Below are positions 15,503-22,231 of a DNA stretch of 37,943 bases, one piece after another. Each line of letters opens with the position of its first letter. The first letter of the stretch is position 1. Below the pieces are notes generated by a model, which searched no databases, had not been told where the DNA came from, and saw only the letters and a list, made by a program, of their open reading frames with translations. Source of the stretch: JACRAO01 sp964490895 (GTDB lineage: Bacteria > Bdellovibrionota > UBA1018); NCBI GenBank assembly GCA_964490895.1, contig CAZBEI010000050.1, forward strand, positions 1 to 37,943, in the 5' to 3' direction. The position numbers and the translations under genes are program-made.

Positions 15503-15989
15503 ACAAAAGAAAAAAGAATTTTTTGATTCAGAATTTATCCTAAAAATGTGGGGAAAACTTTCTAAGTTTCCAGGAGGGAAAGTCCTTTTTAGCAGGATCA
15601 CGGGTAAAATGATTCCCTACACCGGTGAGATGAAGGCGGTGATCGAAGAACTCTCTCCGGGGTATGCAAAAGTGTCGCTTCGAGACCGCCATAAAATAAG
15701 AAATCACTTGGATTCCATACATGCGATGGCGCTTGCCAATCTTGGAGAATTTACCACAGGGCTTGCTGTCTTAAGTGGCCTGCCTAAAAAATCAAGAGGG
15801 ATTGTCACGCAAGTGACGGCTGAGTATCTAAAAAAAGCTCGAGGAAATGTGGTGGCAGAAAGTAAACTTCAGGAAAAAATAGATTCTCTATTGGAAAAGA
15901 AAACCTTCGAAGTTTCAGCTTTGATTAAAAATCCCGAGGGAGAAGTGGTCACCCGGGTCAAAGCTCGCTGGCTGGTGGGGCCTGCTTGA
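15495..15989 (+). CDS. DUF4442 hotdog-fold (thioesterase-like) protein
   Basis: 164 residues. The central RDRHKIRNHLDSIHAMALANLGEFTTGLAVL is the DUF4442 signature: a hotdog fold with the long central helix and the N-H-x-S-x-H-A segment seen in PaaI/YiiD-type thioesterases. It is therefore probably an acyl-CoA or acyl-ACP thioesterase-like protein of the cytoplasm, with unknown substrate. No ribosome binding site precedes the ATG, and the start overlaps the HEPN stub by 8 bp, so its original promoter region may have been lost or fused to the upstream unit. It may now depend on transcription from the RHH-nucleotidyltransferase promoter. Confidence 0.8.
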   Translation: MFEQKKKEFFDSEFILKMWGKLSKFPGGKVLFSRITGKMIPYTGEMKAVIEELSPGYAKVSLRDRHKIRNHLDSIHAMALANLGEFTTGLAVLSGLPKKSRGIVTQVTAEYLKKARGNVVAESKLQEKIDSLLEKKTFEVSALIKNPEGEVVTRVKARWLVGPA

Positions 15990-16092
15990 GTATTCGAAAG
16001 CTCCAAATCCAAACTAAATTTGTAGAATAACTCTAGAAAACTGCGCTATTTTGTGGTAAAACCCCCAAGTCAGAGTGTGGGAATATGGCGCA

Positions 16093-16962
16093 ATGAAGTG
16101 TTTGTTAAATAAATTTAATTTAATCATAAGTGGAGCGTTACTCTGTTGCGCCGTTGCGTGGGCGGAAGAAATAAAAGAAATAACAATCCTTATTGATTTG
16201 GATGGAACGCTAGTGAGGGGTTATAGTACCTCTGACGGGGACAATAAAATCCAATTTAACCTTGACGGAGACTCTGTGGAACTTGCCCTTCAAGATGACG
16301 CCGCAATCATGATCCGATCATTGCTTGCGATTCCTGGCTGTAAAATTGGGTTTTTCAGCCTACACTACAGAGAAAGAATGCTTGAGATTTTAAAACGCAT
16401 CCCAGTGAGTGGTGGTAAAACTGCCCTTGATCTGGCCACGTACATTTTGTCTGGAGGGGATACAACAAAAGTAGGTAACCCTTTAAAACAACCAGAATTA
16501 TTTAGGGGACCCAGAAAGAAAGATCTACGTAAGATTCCAGGTATTGATCTTGCGTGGGTGATCTTGATTGACAATGAGTTTGGGGTTGTGATGCCTGGAC
16601 AAGAAAGAAACCTGCTCAAAGTTTTTTCGCCAAAAGATAATTTAGAAAATTTAAATAAGAGAGATGCTTTTATGGAAAGACGTAAGCTTATGTTTGCGCG
16701 AGGAGTGATCGAGCTAGCGCTTGGAGGCGCTTCTGTTAAGGAGATCTCTCTTGCGCAAGCTTTGTTCGAAATCCAGTTTGACGCACAGGGAGTGTACCAA
16801 GGCTCAATTCCCATGGAAGAAGGGATTTATCTCCTTGGGTTGGATGCATTTAGAACAGTTGACCCAGCTTACCTGACTCCGAAGGAATTTTTGGCAAGGA
16901 CTCGAGATGAGCTTGCGAAAAAAGATCGATTTTTTTGTGCATCTTATCTTAATGGGGTCTGA
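16093..16962 (+). CDS. exported HAD-family (FCP1/NIF-like) phosphatase-like protein
   Basis: About 289 residues from the ATG at 16093; a GTG at 16075 would add six residues before the signal peptide and is less likely. Residues 1-24 form a signal peptide ending AVAWA. ILIDLDGTLV follows with the nucleophile and acid pair Asp35 and Asp37, then GFFSLHYRERM as motif II and VILIDNEFGVV with an Asp (DN instead of the usual DD), so the catalytic set is largely intact. The arrangement resembles NLI-interacting/FCP1-type HAD phosphatases. An exported form implies action in the periplasm or on an outside target. No clear ribosome binding site is visible. It converges with nfu at 11 bp. Confidence 0.7.
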   Translation: MKCLLNKFNLIISGALLCCAVAWAEEIKEITILIDLDGTLVRGYSTSDGDNKIQFNLDGDSVELALQDDAAIMIRSLLAIPGCKIGFFSLHYRERMLEILKRIPVSGGKTALDLATYILSGGDTTKVGNPLKQPELFRGPRKKDLRKIPGIDLAWVILIDNEFGVVMPGQERNLLKVFSPKDNLENLNKRDAFMERRKLMFARGVIELALGGASVKEISLAQALFEIQFDAQGVYQGSIPMEEGIYLLGLDAFRTVDPAYLTPKEFLARTRDELAKKDRFFCASYLNGV

Positions 16963-16973
16963 GGCTGTTATCC

Positions 16974-17537
16974 CTAAACTGAGACGACTTCTTGGATTTC
17001 GGGAATAACCTGTTTGAGGCGGTTTTCAATCCCCATCTTTAAAGTCATGGTGGAACTCGGGCAGCCTGAGCATGACCCTTGGAGATAAAGGTAAACCACT
17101 CCAGCTTCGTATTTTTCGAAAGTGATGTCGCCCCCGTCCATAGCCACAGCGGGGCGGATTTCGTTGTCTAAAATTTCCTTAATTTTCTTTTCGATTTCGC
17201 TATTATTGCCTTCTTTATGGCCATCTTGCTCAGTCACTGATTCGTTTAAAACAGGGAGGTTTTGGCTGAGGTGTTCTTGAATCAGCGTGGAACAGTTTTT
17301 ATGGACTAAGTCCCAATCTCCATCTTCGCTCTTTGTGACGGTGACAAAATCTTTGCCAATCATGACACCGGTGATTCCAGGAATCTCAAACAACCGAGAG
17401 GCCAAGGGGGACTTATCTTGTGCCTGTTCTTTTTGGGCAAAGTTGTGGGCTCCCTTAGTAAGGAGTTGGCGGTTGACCGAATACTTCAAAGTATTGGGGT
17501 TCGGAGTGAAATCTAATGAGACATAAACAGGATCCAT
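16974..17537 (-). CDS. nfu: Nfu-type iron-sulfur cluster scaffold
   Basis: 187 residues. The N-terminal Nfu_N domain (5-90) has FTPNPNTLKY and LFEIPGITGVMIGKDFVTVTK. A charged linker (about 95-115) follows, and the C-terminal NifU-like domain (116-187) carries PAVAMDGGDI and the cluster-binding CSGC at Cys156 and Cys159. This two-domain layout is that of mitochondrial NFU1 and alpha-proteobacterial Nfu proteins, which pass 4Fe-4S clusters to target enzymes. GAGGT lies at the right distance before the ATG. Confidence 0.92.
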   Translation of the reverse strand: MDPVYVSLDFTPNPNTLKYSVNRQLLTKGAHNFAQKEQAQDKSPLASRLFEIPGITGVMIGKDFVTVTKSEDGDWDLVHKNCSTLIQEHLSQNLPVLNESVTEQDGHKEGNNSEIEKKIKEILDNEIRPAVAMDGGDITFEKYEAGVVYLYLQGSCSGCPSSTMTLKMGIENRLKQVIPEIQEVVSV

Positions 17538-17580
17538 GATTTAACCTCTATCAAAATACAGACTTGGGTTACACTATATT

Positions 17581-18294
17581 ATGCTTCTGACCCTATTTTA
17601 TCTTATTTTGTGCGTTTTGTCATTTTCGAATAGTTTTGCCCTAGAATTCGAAAAAACCGACGGAAGTGCTTTGTACTTCAAAAAAGAGGGGGATAAAGAG
17701 ATTCCCCCAGTCAAAACAAATCTTTTTGAAGTGAGCTTTTTAGGTTTGCTTCGCTCCAGTTCTCCACTTAAGCCTTTAGTGTTGGTGGAGGGAAGGCCTT
17801 GTCAAAATTGCCTTCAAGACAAATCTCTCTATTTGATTTTTTTGGATGGACAAAAAGCAACACAGCTCGTTTATCCTGGAAAAATCATTGATCAAAAAAC
17901 AAATCAAGTTGTCTATGAGTCCAGAGTTTTTTTTGGTCAGTGCCTCGGTCAGCATCCAAAGTCCCTTAAGAAATATTTTCCAACTTTAGAAGAGGATTTT
18001 TCTGGAGATGTTTATCTCAACTTTCAAAAAGAAAAAGTAGATCGAAGATCGCATTTGCAAAAAAGTGTTTTTATTTCTGTGCCCGGAAAAACCCTTGTTC
18101 ATGAGAGGCTACTTGAGAGAAATCAGCCTGATTTGCCATCGGTCCTGCAAAAAACTAAGAAAAAGCTTTGTTTCGAAATTCCAGGACGCGCAAGGCGGAT
18201 GTTGGCACATGCTTTTAAAGACGAGCATGAAGAAGACGAGCATGAAGAAGGGGCGCCTGAAAAAGGGGTGCCTGAAAAAGAGACAAAGGAATAA
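17581..18294 (+). CDS. exported protein with acidic repetitive tail
   Basis: 237 residues. A Sec signal peptide covers residues 1-20 (ends FSNSFA). The mature domain has a CQNC motif (EGRPCQNCLQDKSL), strand-rich segments (SLYLIFLDGQ, QVVYESRVFFGQC) and a further Cys near the C-terminus (KLCFEI). The last 30 residues are strongly acidic and built of two short tandem repeats (DEHEE twice, then GAPEK/GVPEK). No family is recognised. The ATG directly follows a TATATT without a ribosome binding site. The DPM1-like glycosyltransferase gene starts 1 bp after its stop, so the two are co-transcribed. Confidence 0.65.
   Translation: MLLTLFYLILCVLSFSNSFALEFEKTDGSALYFKKEGDKEIPPVKTNLFEVSFLGLLRSSSPLKPLVLVEGRPCQNCLQDKSLYLIFLDGQKATQLVYPGKIIDQKTNQVVYESRVFFGQCLGQHPKSLKKYFPTLEEDFSGDVYLNFQKEKVDRRSHLQKSVFISVPGKTLVHERLLERNQPDLPSVLQKTKKKLCFEIPGRARRMLAHAFKDEHEEDEHEEGAPEKGVPEKETKE
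18220..18279 (+). repeat. two back-to-back 15-bp tandem duplications
   Basis: GACGAGCATGAAGAA occurs twice (18220-18234, 18235-18249), followed at once by GGGGCGCCTGAAAAA and GGGGTGCCTGAAAAA (18250-18264, 18265-18279). They encode the DEHEE and GAPEK/GVPEK repeats of the acidic tail and could change copy number by slippage without shifting the frame. Confidence 0.85.
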
Positions 18295-18295
18295 G

Positions 18296-19045
18296 ATGCT
18301 TGCCCAGAAAAAAACAATTGTGATTGCCCCTTGTTATAACGAAGAAGTCAAAATCGGGCGAGTGGTTGAGCGAATTGTACAGATGAAAGAAAAAGTGGTC
18401 GACGAAATTTTAGTGGTGGATGATGGTTCGACGGATAACTCAGCAAAAGTCGCCGAAGACAAAGGGGCGACTGTACTTCGTTTGGGGGCAATCGTAGGTG
18501 TTGGGGCAGCTATTAGAACCGGGCTTGGGTATGCCTTAGGAAAAGGGTACGATTTTATTGTCATTATTGCTGGCAATGACAAAGACGAGCCAAACGAAAT
18601 TCCACATCTATTGAAGCCCATCGTAGAAGAGGGGTATGACTTTGTACAAGGGTCTCGGTTTTTAAGTGAAAATCTTGCACTCAACCTTCAAAACATGCCT
18701 TTTTACCGTCGCTTGGCCACTCGGTTGCATCCTTTTTTATTTTCTTTTTTTGCAGGAAAAAAAGTTACTGAGAGCACCAATGGATTCAGGGCCTTTCGGG
18801 CTTCGATTCTAAAAAATCCAAAGATCAGGCTCGATCAAGATTGGCTCAATCAATATGAGCTCGAGCCTTATCTTTATTTTAAAGTCATCCAGCTTGGATT
18901 TAGAGTTACAGAAGTCCCGTGTACTAAGATTTATCCCCCGAAAAATTTAGCAAAGAAACATGGTTATACTAAAATGATCCCCTTTGTGAGCTGGTGGTCG
19001 ATTTTACGGCCGATGATTTTGCTTAGGCTTGGAATTAAATCTTAA
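18296..19045 (+). CDS. DPM1-like family 2 glycosyltransferase
   Basis: 249 residues from the ATG at 18296. It is preceded by AAGGA at a suitable distance; the same frame is open farther upstream but only inside the previous gene. Motifs: IVIAPCYNEE, ILVVDDGSTDNS, GVGAAIRTGLGYA, VIIAGNDKDEPNEIPHL at the metal-binding position, FVQGSRFL, ESTNGFRAFR and YELEPYLYFKVIQLGF. This fits the dolichyl/polyprenyl-phosphate sugar synthase-like group of GT2. No membrane helices follow the catalytic domain. The final 25 codons are copied 881 bp downstream as part of the 91-bp repeat around the toxin-antitoxin cassette. Confidence 0.88.
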   Translation: MLAQKKTIVIAPCYNEEVKIGRVVERIVQMKEKVVDEILVVDDGSTDNSAKVAEDKGATVLRLGAIVGVGAAIRTGLGYALGKGYDFIVIIAGNDKDEPNEIPHLLKPIVEEGYDFVQGSRFLSENLALNLQNMPFYRRLATRLHPFLFSFFAGKKVTESTNGFRAFRASILKNPKIRLDQDWLNQYELEPYLYFKVIQLGFRVTEVPCTKIYPPKNLAKKHGYTKMIPFVSWWSILRPMILLRLGIKS

Positions 19046-19060
19046 AAAATCTCATGACAT
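18970..19060 (+). repeat. 91-bp direct repeat, copy 1 (end of glycosyltransferase gene)
   Basis: Identical at all 91 bases to 19851-19941. It spans the last 25 codons and stop of the glycosyltransferase gene plus 15 bp. With copy 2 it brackets the toxin-antitoxin cassette. Confidence 0.95.
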
Positions 19061-19131
19061 GAAATATTATTATATTGAGGATGTTCCTCTTATTGTAACA
19101 GCACCCATTCTTAAAGTCTCCTAAAACGAGT

Positions 19132-19455
19132 TCAGGCGGCTATTTTCTCCGGTTTGATCTGCAGTTCCAGCTGATACCCGAGCACTCTAAGTAGTTTGTA
19201 AATTGTATCAAAGGTCGGCGTGCGACGTTGATCGCCATTTTCTAGCCTTGCTATCAATGGCTGACTCACCTTTGCTGCCTTTGCAAGCTCCGCTTGTGAG
19301 AGACACGCTTTTGCTCGAAGGTCAGCGATCATGTGCGCCACCTGAAGATAAAAACGTCGCTCTTCAAAAACAATAGAAAACGCAGAATCTTTGCGTTGCC
19401 TCTCAATAATGCTTTCTAACGAAACACCTTTTTTACGATTCATTCTAGTCTTCAT
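19132..19455 (-). CDS. HigA-like antitoxin (XRE-type helix-turn-helix)
   Basis: 107 residues. The helix-turn-helix lies at about 44-97: LRAKACLSQAELAKAAKVSQPLIARLENG, then TFDTIYKLLRVLGYQLELQI. This arrangement is typical of antitoxins of HigB/HigA or RelE/XRE pairs, where toxin precedes antitoxin. The reading frame overlaps the toxin gene by 4 bp. It should bind and neutralise the toxin and repress the shared promoter, whose spacer contains a 16-bp inverted repeat. Confidence 0.88.
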   Translation of the reverse strand: MKTRMNRKKGVSLESIIERQRKDSAFSIVFEERRFYLQVAHMIADLRAKACLSQAELAKAAKVSQPLIARLENGDQRRTPTFDTIYKLLRVLGYQLELQIKPEKIAA

Positions 19456-19784
19456 CGCAGTACCTCCTTCAAGCGTTTACGCGCAACATCGAGTTCATGT
19501 TTGGGAGCTTTTTGTCCCTGCTTCTTATAAGAATGGAGAACATAGATCAAATCTGGCGCCAAGGTTACATAGAAAAAACGCCAGCCACCGCCAGAGGTTC
19601 TTATCTTGATCTCCCAAAGCTTCCCGTCTATTTGACGAAACTGGCAACCCAAAGCATTGAAACCATGAGTTTTTATATCCTCAAAGACCGCCAAAATAGC
19701 GGCACTGTCTTGGATGGGCAAGTCATCTAGAAAGGATTCAAAGTAGCTTCTGCCTGACTTTGCTTGATGAAATTCAATATGCAC
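19452..19784 (-). CDS. HigB/RelE-family toxin (Gp49-like)
   Basis: 110 residues. FLDDLPIQDSAAILAVFEDI, LWEIKIRTSGGGWRFFYVT and YVLHSYKKQGQKAPKHELDVARKRL are the strands and final helix of the phage Gp49/HigB type of the RelE fold. Such toxins cut mRNA on the ribosome and are silenced by the partner antitoxin. The start is a GTG at 19784, placed just after the promoter. Unlike its neighbours, this pair lies between copies of the 91-bp repeat, a sign of recent insertion. Confidence 0.88.
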   Translation of the reverse strand: MHIEFHQAKSGRSYFESFLDDLPIQDSAAILAVFEDIKTHGFNALGCQFRQIDGKLWEIKIRTSGGGWRFFYVTLAPDLIYVLHSYKKQGQKAPKHELDVARKRLKEVLR

Positions 19785-19790
19785 ACTATC

Positions 19791-19819
19791 TTAATATAAC
19801 CATTTGGTTATTAAATCAA
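19791..19819 (-). promoter_or_regulatory. toxin-antitoxin promoter with internal operator
   Basis: On the minus strand TTGATT (19819-19814), a 17-bp spacer and TATTAA (19796-19791) form a good promoter for the toxin gene. A perfect inverted repeat, ATAACCA and TGGTTAT around TT (19796-19811), fills the spacer, where a helix-turn-helix antitoxin could block RNA polymerase. Confidence 0.65.
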
Positions 19820-19850
19820 CTACAAAAAATCGAGATCCTTCCCAGTACTT

Positions 19851-19941
19851 TAAAATGATCCCCTTTGTGAGCTGGTGGTCGATTTTACGGCCGATGATTT
19901 TGCTTAGGCTTGGAATTAAATCTTAAAAAATCTCATGACAT
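19851..19941 (+). repeat. 91-bp direct repeat, copy 2
   Basis: Perfect copy of 18970-19060. It holds a non-functional duplicate of the glycosyltransferase 3' end with no open upstream gene. After one mismatch at 19942 four more bases match. Confidence 0.95.
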
Positions 19942-19985
19942 AAAATGACATCCCCTGACGTCCACCAATGTCCACAGATAGCCCC

Positions 19986-20013
19986 TTGACTTTGTTGCTG
20001 TGCATCATGTATT
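19986..20013 (+). promoter_or_regulatory. candidate promoter of first kinase-like paralogue
   Basis: TTGACT (19986-19991), a 16-bp spacer and TGTATT (20008-20013). The -10-like box ends 10 bp before the ATG at 20024, and no Shine-Dalgarno sequence is visible. Confidence 0.35.
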
Positions 20014-20023
20014 GCGTTTTCTT

Positions 20024-22156
20024 ATGATACAAAAAAATAATCCGGTTGGCAGGTGTCTTTTACTCGTACTTACCTTTCTTTTTTCAAGCCTGACTCTTTT
20101 TGCGGGTGTTTCTGACAAAGATCTTGTGGTGCAAGGTTTTGGGCAGCCTTTGAACTTGCTGCAAAAGTCTGATTTAGGAAAATTTTCAGATAAGACATTG
20201 CACGTTGTAAAGGTTTTTCTTGACCCAAATATTAAGCAAATCAGAGAAAAAAGTTTTAGTGATACACAAAGTTGGCCTGAGTGTTTGTGGGGAAAAGAAG
20301 ATAAAGGTTTTACTGTTTCAAATCGAGAAATTAAAAGTGCGTTTGGGTTTTTGAGAGATGCCGCAGAAACAGCCTTAAAGTCATGGGGTACTCCAGAGGC
20401 TCGTAAGATTTTAGAGCAGATGGCAGAAGTTTTGAGTTCTCTTCAGATGAATTTCAGAAATCCAAACAAGGCTTCTTACTCGCTTTTGCCAGAGTTTGTT
20501 CTTCGGATGCTGAGCGAAATCAGCTCTAAGGTGGGGACCGTCAATGACGGCGAGGCGAAAAACCTCAATTTCCCAATACGAAATCCAGATATCAGTAGCT
20601 ATGATCCAGTGGATTCCACACTATGGAGTCCTCCTAAAAACCTTGAAAAACAAGATTTGACCTGGGGATCTGAGCGCAAAGGGCCATTGATTTCGGGTGC
20701 TGACCTTTGTAAGTATGATGGAGCGAAGAGTTCTTATGGAACACACCCAGGGTTTAAGATGAAGTGTGGGGACAAGAAACAAACACTCAGGGTAAAATTT
20801 GCAGAGATCAGGTCTCAATCTTTTTCAACTCGAGTTTTGTCTGCTTTGGGTTACAGTATAGATGAGGTTGTAGATCCTCTAAATTATATTCTTAAACCAA
20901 CCGACACACTTGGGAGTTTAAGTACCAAAAGAGTTTTAAGGTTGGAGTATAACCATGAGATTTTGAGTGAGCTCCATAAAAGAAAACAGGTAGAATTTGA
21001 TGTCACTTTATTCCCTGGCCTTCTAACACTAGTGACTGAAAATCTCACAGAGCTTCATAATATTGACCCATTTTTGAGAGTTCAAAGAGGTTATTTGAGT
21101 AAACGTGTTGAGGGAGCCGAGCAGGATGGCGGCGGAAATTGGTATCTAAACGGAGTTGAGAAAGATCCTATGAAATTAGATCTAAAAAAATTCCTTTTAA
21201 GAAATCCGAACTCCCCAAGTGCCTTACTTGCGGGCAGGGATAAGAGTAACTATAACCTAGATAACGAAAAATTAGTCACAGAACTGGTCATGGCTCCCGT
21301 GCAAGTTAAAACAAAAGAAGACGGCATTGGTCCATGGGATTGGAATGAGTTTGGCCACGATGGATGGAGAGAGGCCAGGGGCTTGGGTTTGATAGCTGCC
21401 TGGATGGGCTGGCATGATGTGCGTTTTGACAATAACCGCCTAGGCATTATTGAGGACAGCAATGGACAGTATGCCTTGAAGCACTATTTGCATGATACGG
21501 GCAGTGTGCTTGGAGAGTCTGCCAATGTTCTTAAGCAAAGTGCAGATGATGCTGAACGATTTCCCTGGTCAGTGACCCTGGGAGAACCACAGGCAGATGA
21601 TCTTTATGACACCCATTATTTTAAAGTAGTGAGGTTCAATACGTTAGACAAGTGCGATGCATTCGAAAAAATGAATGTCAATGACGCAAAATGGGGCGCA
21701 CGACTCATTGCTCGATTATCCCCACAACAACTTGACCAAGCACTTATCGGCTCTGGTTTTTCTGCAGCTGAGGTCGTTCTATTGAGAGAAAAACTTTTGC
21801 TCAGGCGATTTATGGCTTTGAGAGATTTAGGTTTGGGTGACGAATATGCAGGTATTGCCAAAGGCCCTGCTGTCTTACAGGTGAGCAAATCTAATGACGG
21901 GCGTCGTCGAGGAAAAGTTCGTGAGGCCTATGAACACGGTGGAGCTGTAGTCGACATGAAAGTAAACTTTGATCCAACGAAAGAGGCTTTGCCTGTTGCC
22001 ACTAAATTAGTTCCAGAGGTGGATAACTACAAAGTGGTCAATGGAAACTTGAGGGATATTTACCCGAATGTCGTAAGAGCGAAGGTTTTGCATGGAGACA
22101 TTGTAGAACTCCACCCTGTCAATGGAAGTGGAGATTATAGAAAGAGGCACGAGTAA
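20024..22156 (+). CDS. exported kinase-like protein, paralogue 1
   Basis: About 710 residues from the ATG at 20024; a GTG at 20000 would add eight residues before the signal peptide but overlaps the probable promoter. Signal peptide residues 1-27 end SLTLFAG. Along its length it matches the next gene. Candidate N-lobe, near residues 253-275: QTLRVKFAEIRSQSFSTRVL, resembling a Lys-bearing strand and a Glu helix. Candidate C-lobe, about 460-500: AAWMGWHDVRFDNNRL, then LKHYLHDTGSVLGE, resembling the D...N and D-x-G motifs of atypical protein or lipid kinases. Conserved LIGSGFSAAEVVLLREKLLLRR follows. The kinase link is inferred from motifs. Secretion suggests an outside or periplasmic target. 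Confidence 0.75.
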   Translation: MIQKNNPVGRCLLLVLTFLFSSLTLFAGVSDKDLVVQGFGQPLNLLQKSDLGKFSDKTLHVVKVFLDPNIKQIREKSFSDTQSWPECLWGKEDKGFTVSNREIKSAFGFLRDAAETALKSWGTPEARKILEQMAEVLSSLQMNFRNPNKASYSLLPEFVLRMLSEISSKVGTVNDGEAKNLNFPIRNPDISSYDPVDSTLWSPPKNLEKQDLTWGSERKGPLISGADLCKYDGAKSSYGTHPGFKMKCGDKKQTLRVKFAEIRSQSFSTRVLSALGYSIDEVVDPLNYILKPTDTLGSLSTKRVLRLEYNHEILSELHKRKQVEFDVTLFPGLLTLVTENLTELHNIDPFLRVQRGYLSKRVEGAEQDGGGNWYLNGVEKDPMKLDLKKFLLRNPNSPSALLAGRDKSNYNLDNEKLVTELVMAPVQVKTKEDGIGPWDWNEFGHDGWREARGLGLIAAWMGWHDVRFDNNRLGIIEDSNGQYALKHYLHDTGSVLGESANVLKQSADDAERFPWSVTLGEPQADDLYDTHYFKVVRFNTLDKCDAFEKMNVNDAKWGARLIARLSPQQLDQALIGSGFSAAEVVLLREKLLLRRFMALRDLGLGDEYAGIAKGPAVLQVSKSNDGRRRGKVREAYEHGGAVVDMKVNFDPTKEALPVATKLVPEVDNYKVVNGNLRDIYPNVVRAKVLHGDIVELHPVNGSGDYRKRHE

Positions 22157-22182
22157 TCTCTCAATGCATTGCTAAATGACTT

Positions 22183-22221
22183 AAAAAGGGCTGAGTTTAA
22201 TAGACTCAGCCCTTTTTTTTT
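22183..22221 (+). terminator. rho-independent terminator between the paralogues
   Basis: GGGCTGAGT (22188-22196) and ACTCAGCCC (22204-22212) form a 9-bp stem, extended by A-T pairs, followed by nine Ts (22213-22221). The T-run directly touches the GAGGT ribosome binding site of the second paralogue (22222-22226). Confidence 0.93.
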
Positions 22222-22231
22222 GAGGTAGAAA

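Noticed and set aside
19045..19131. Small hairpin GAGGATGTTCCTC after the glycosyltransferase gene as terminator
   Set aside because: The stem has only 5 bp and the T-run is interrupted; it is not convincing.
20023..20028. TATGAT as a -10 box for the first kinase-like gene
   Set aside because: It overlaps the ATG itself, and no other start lies downstream before the signal peptide.
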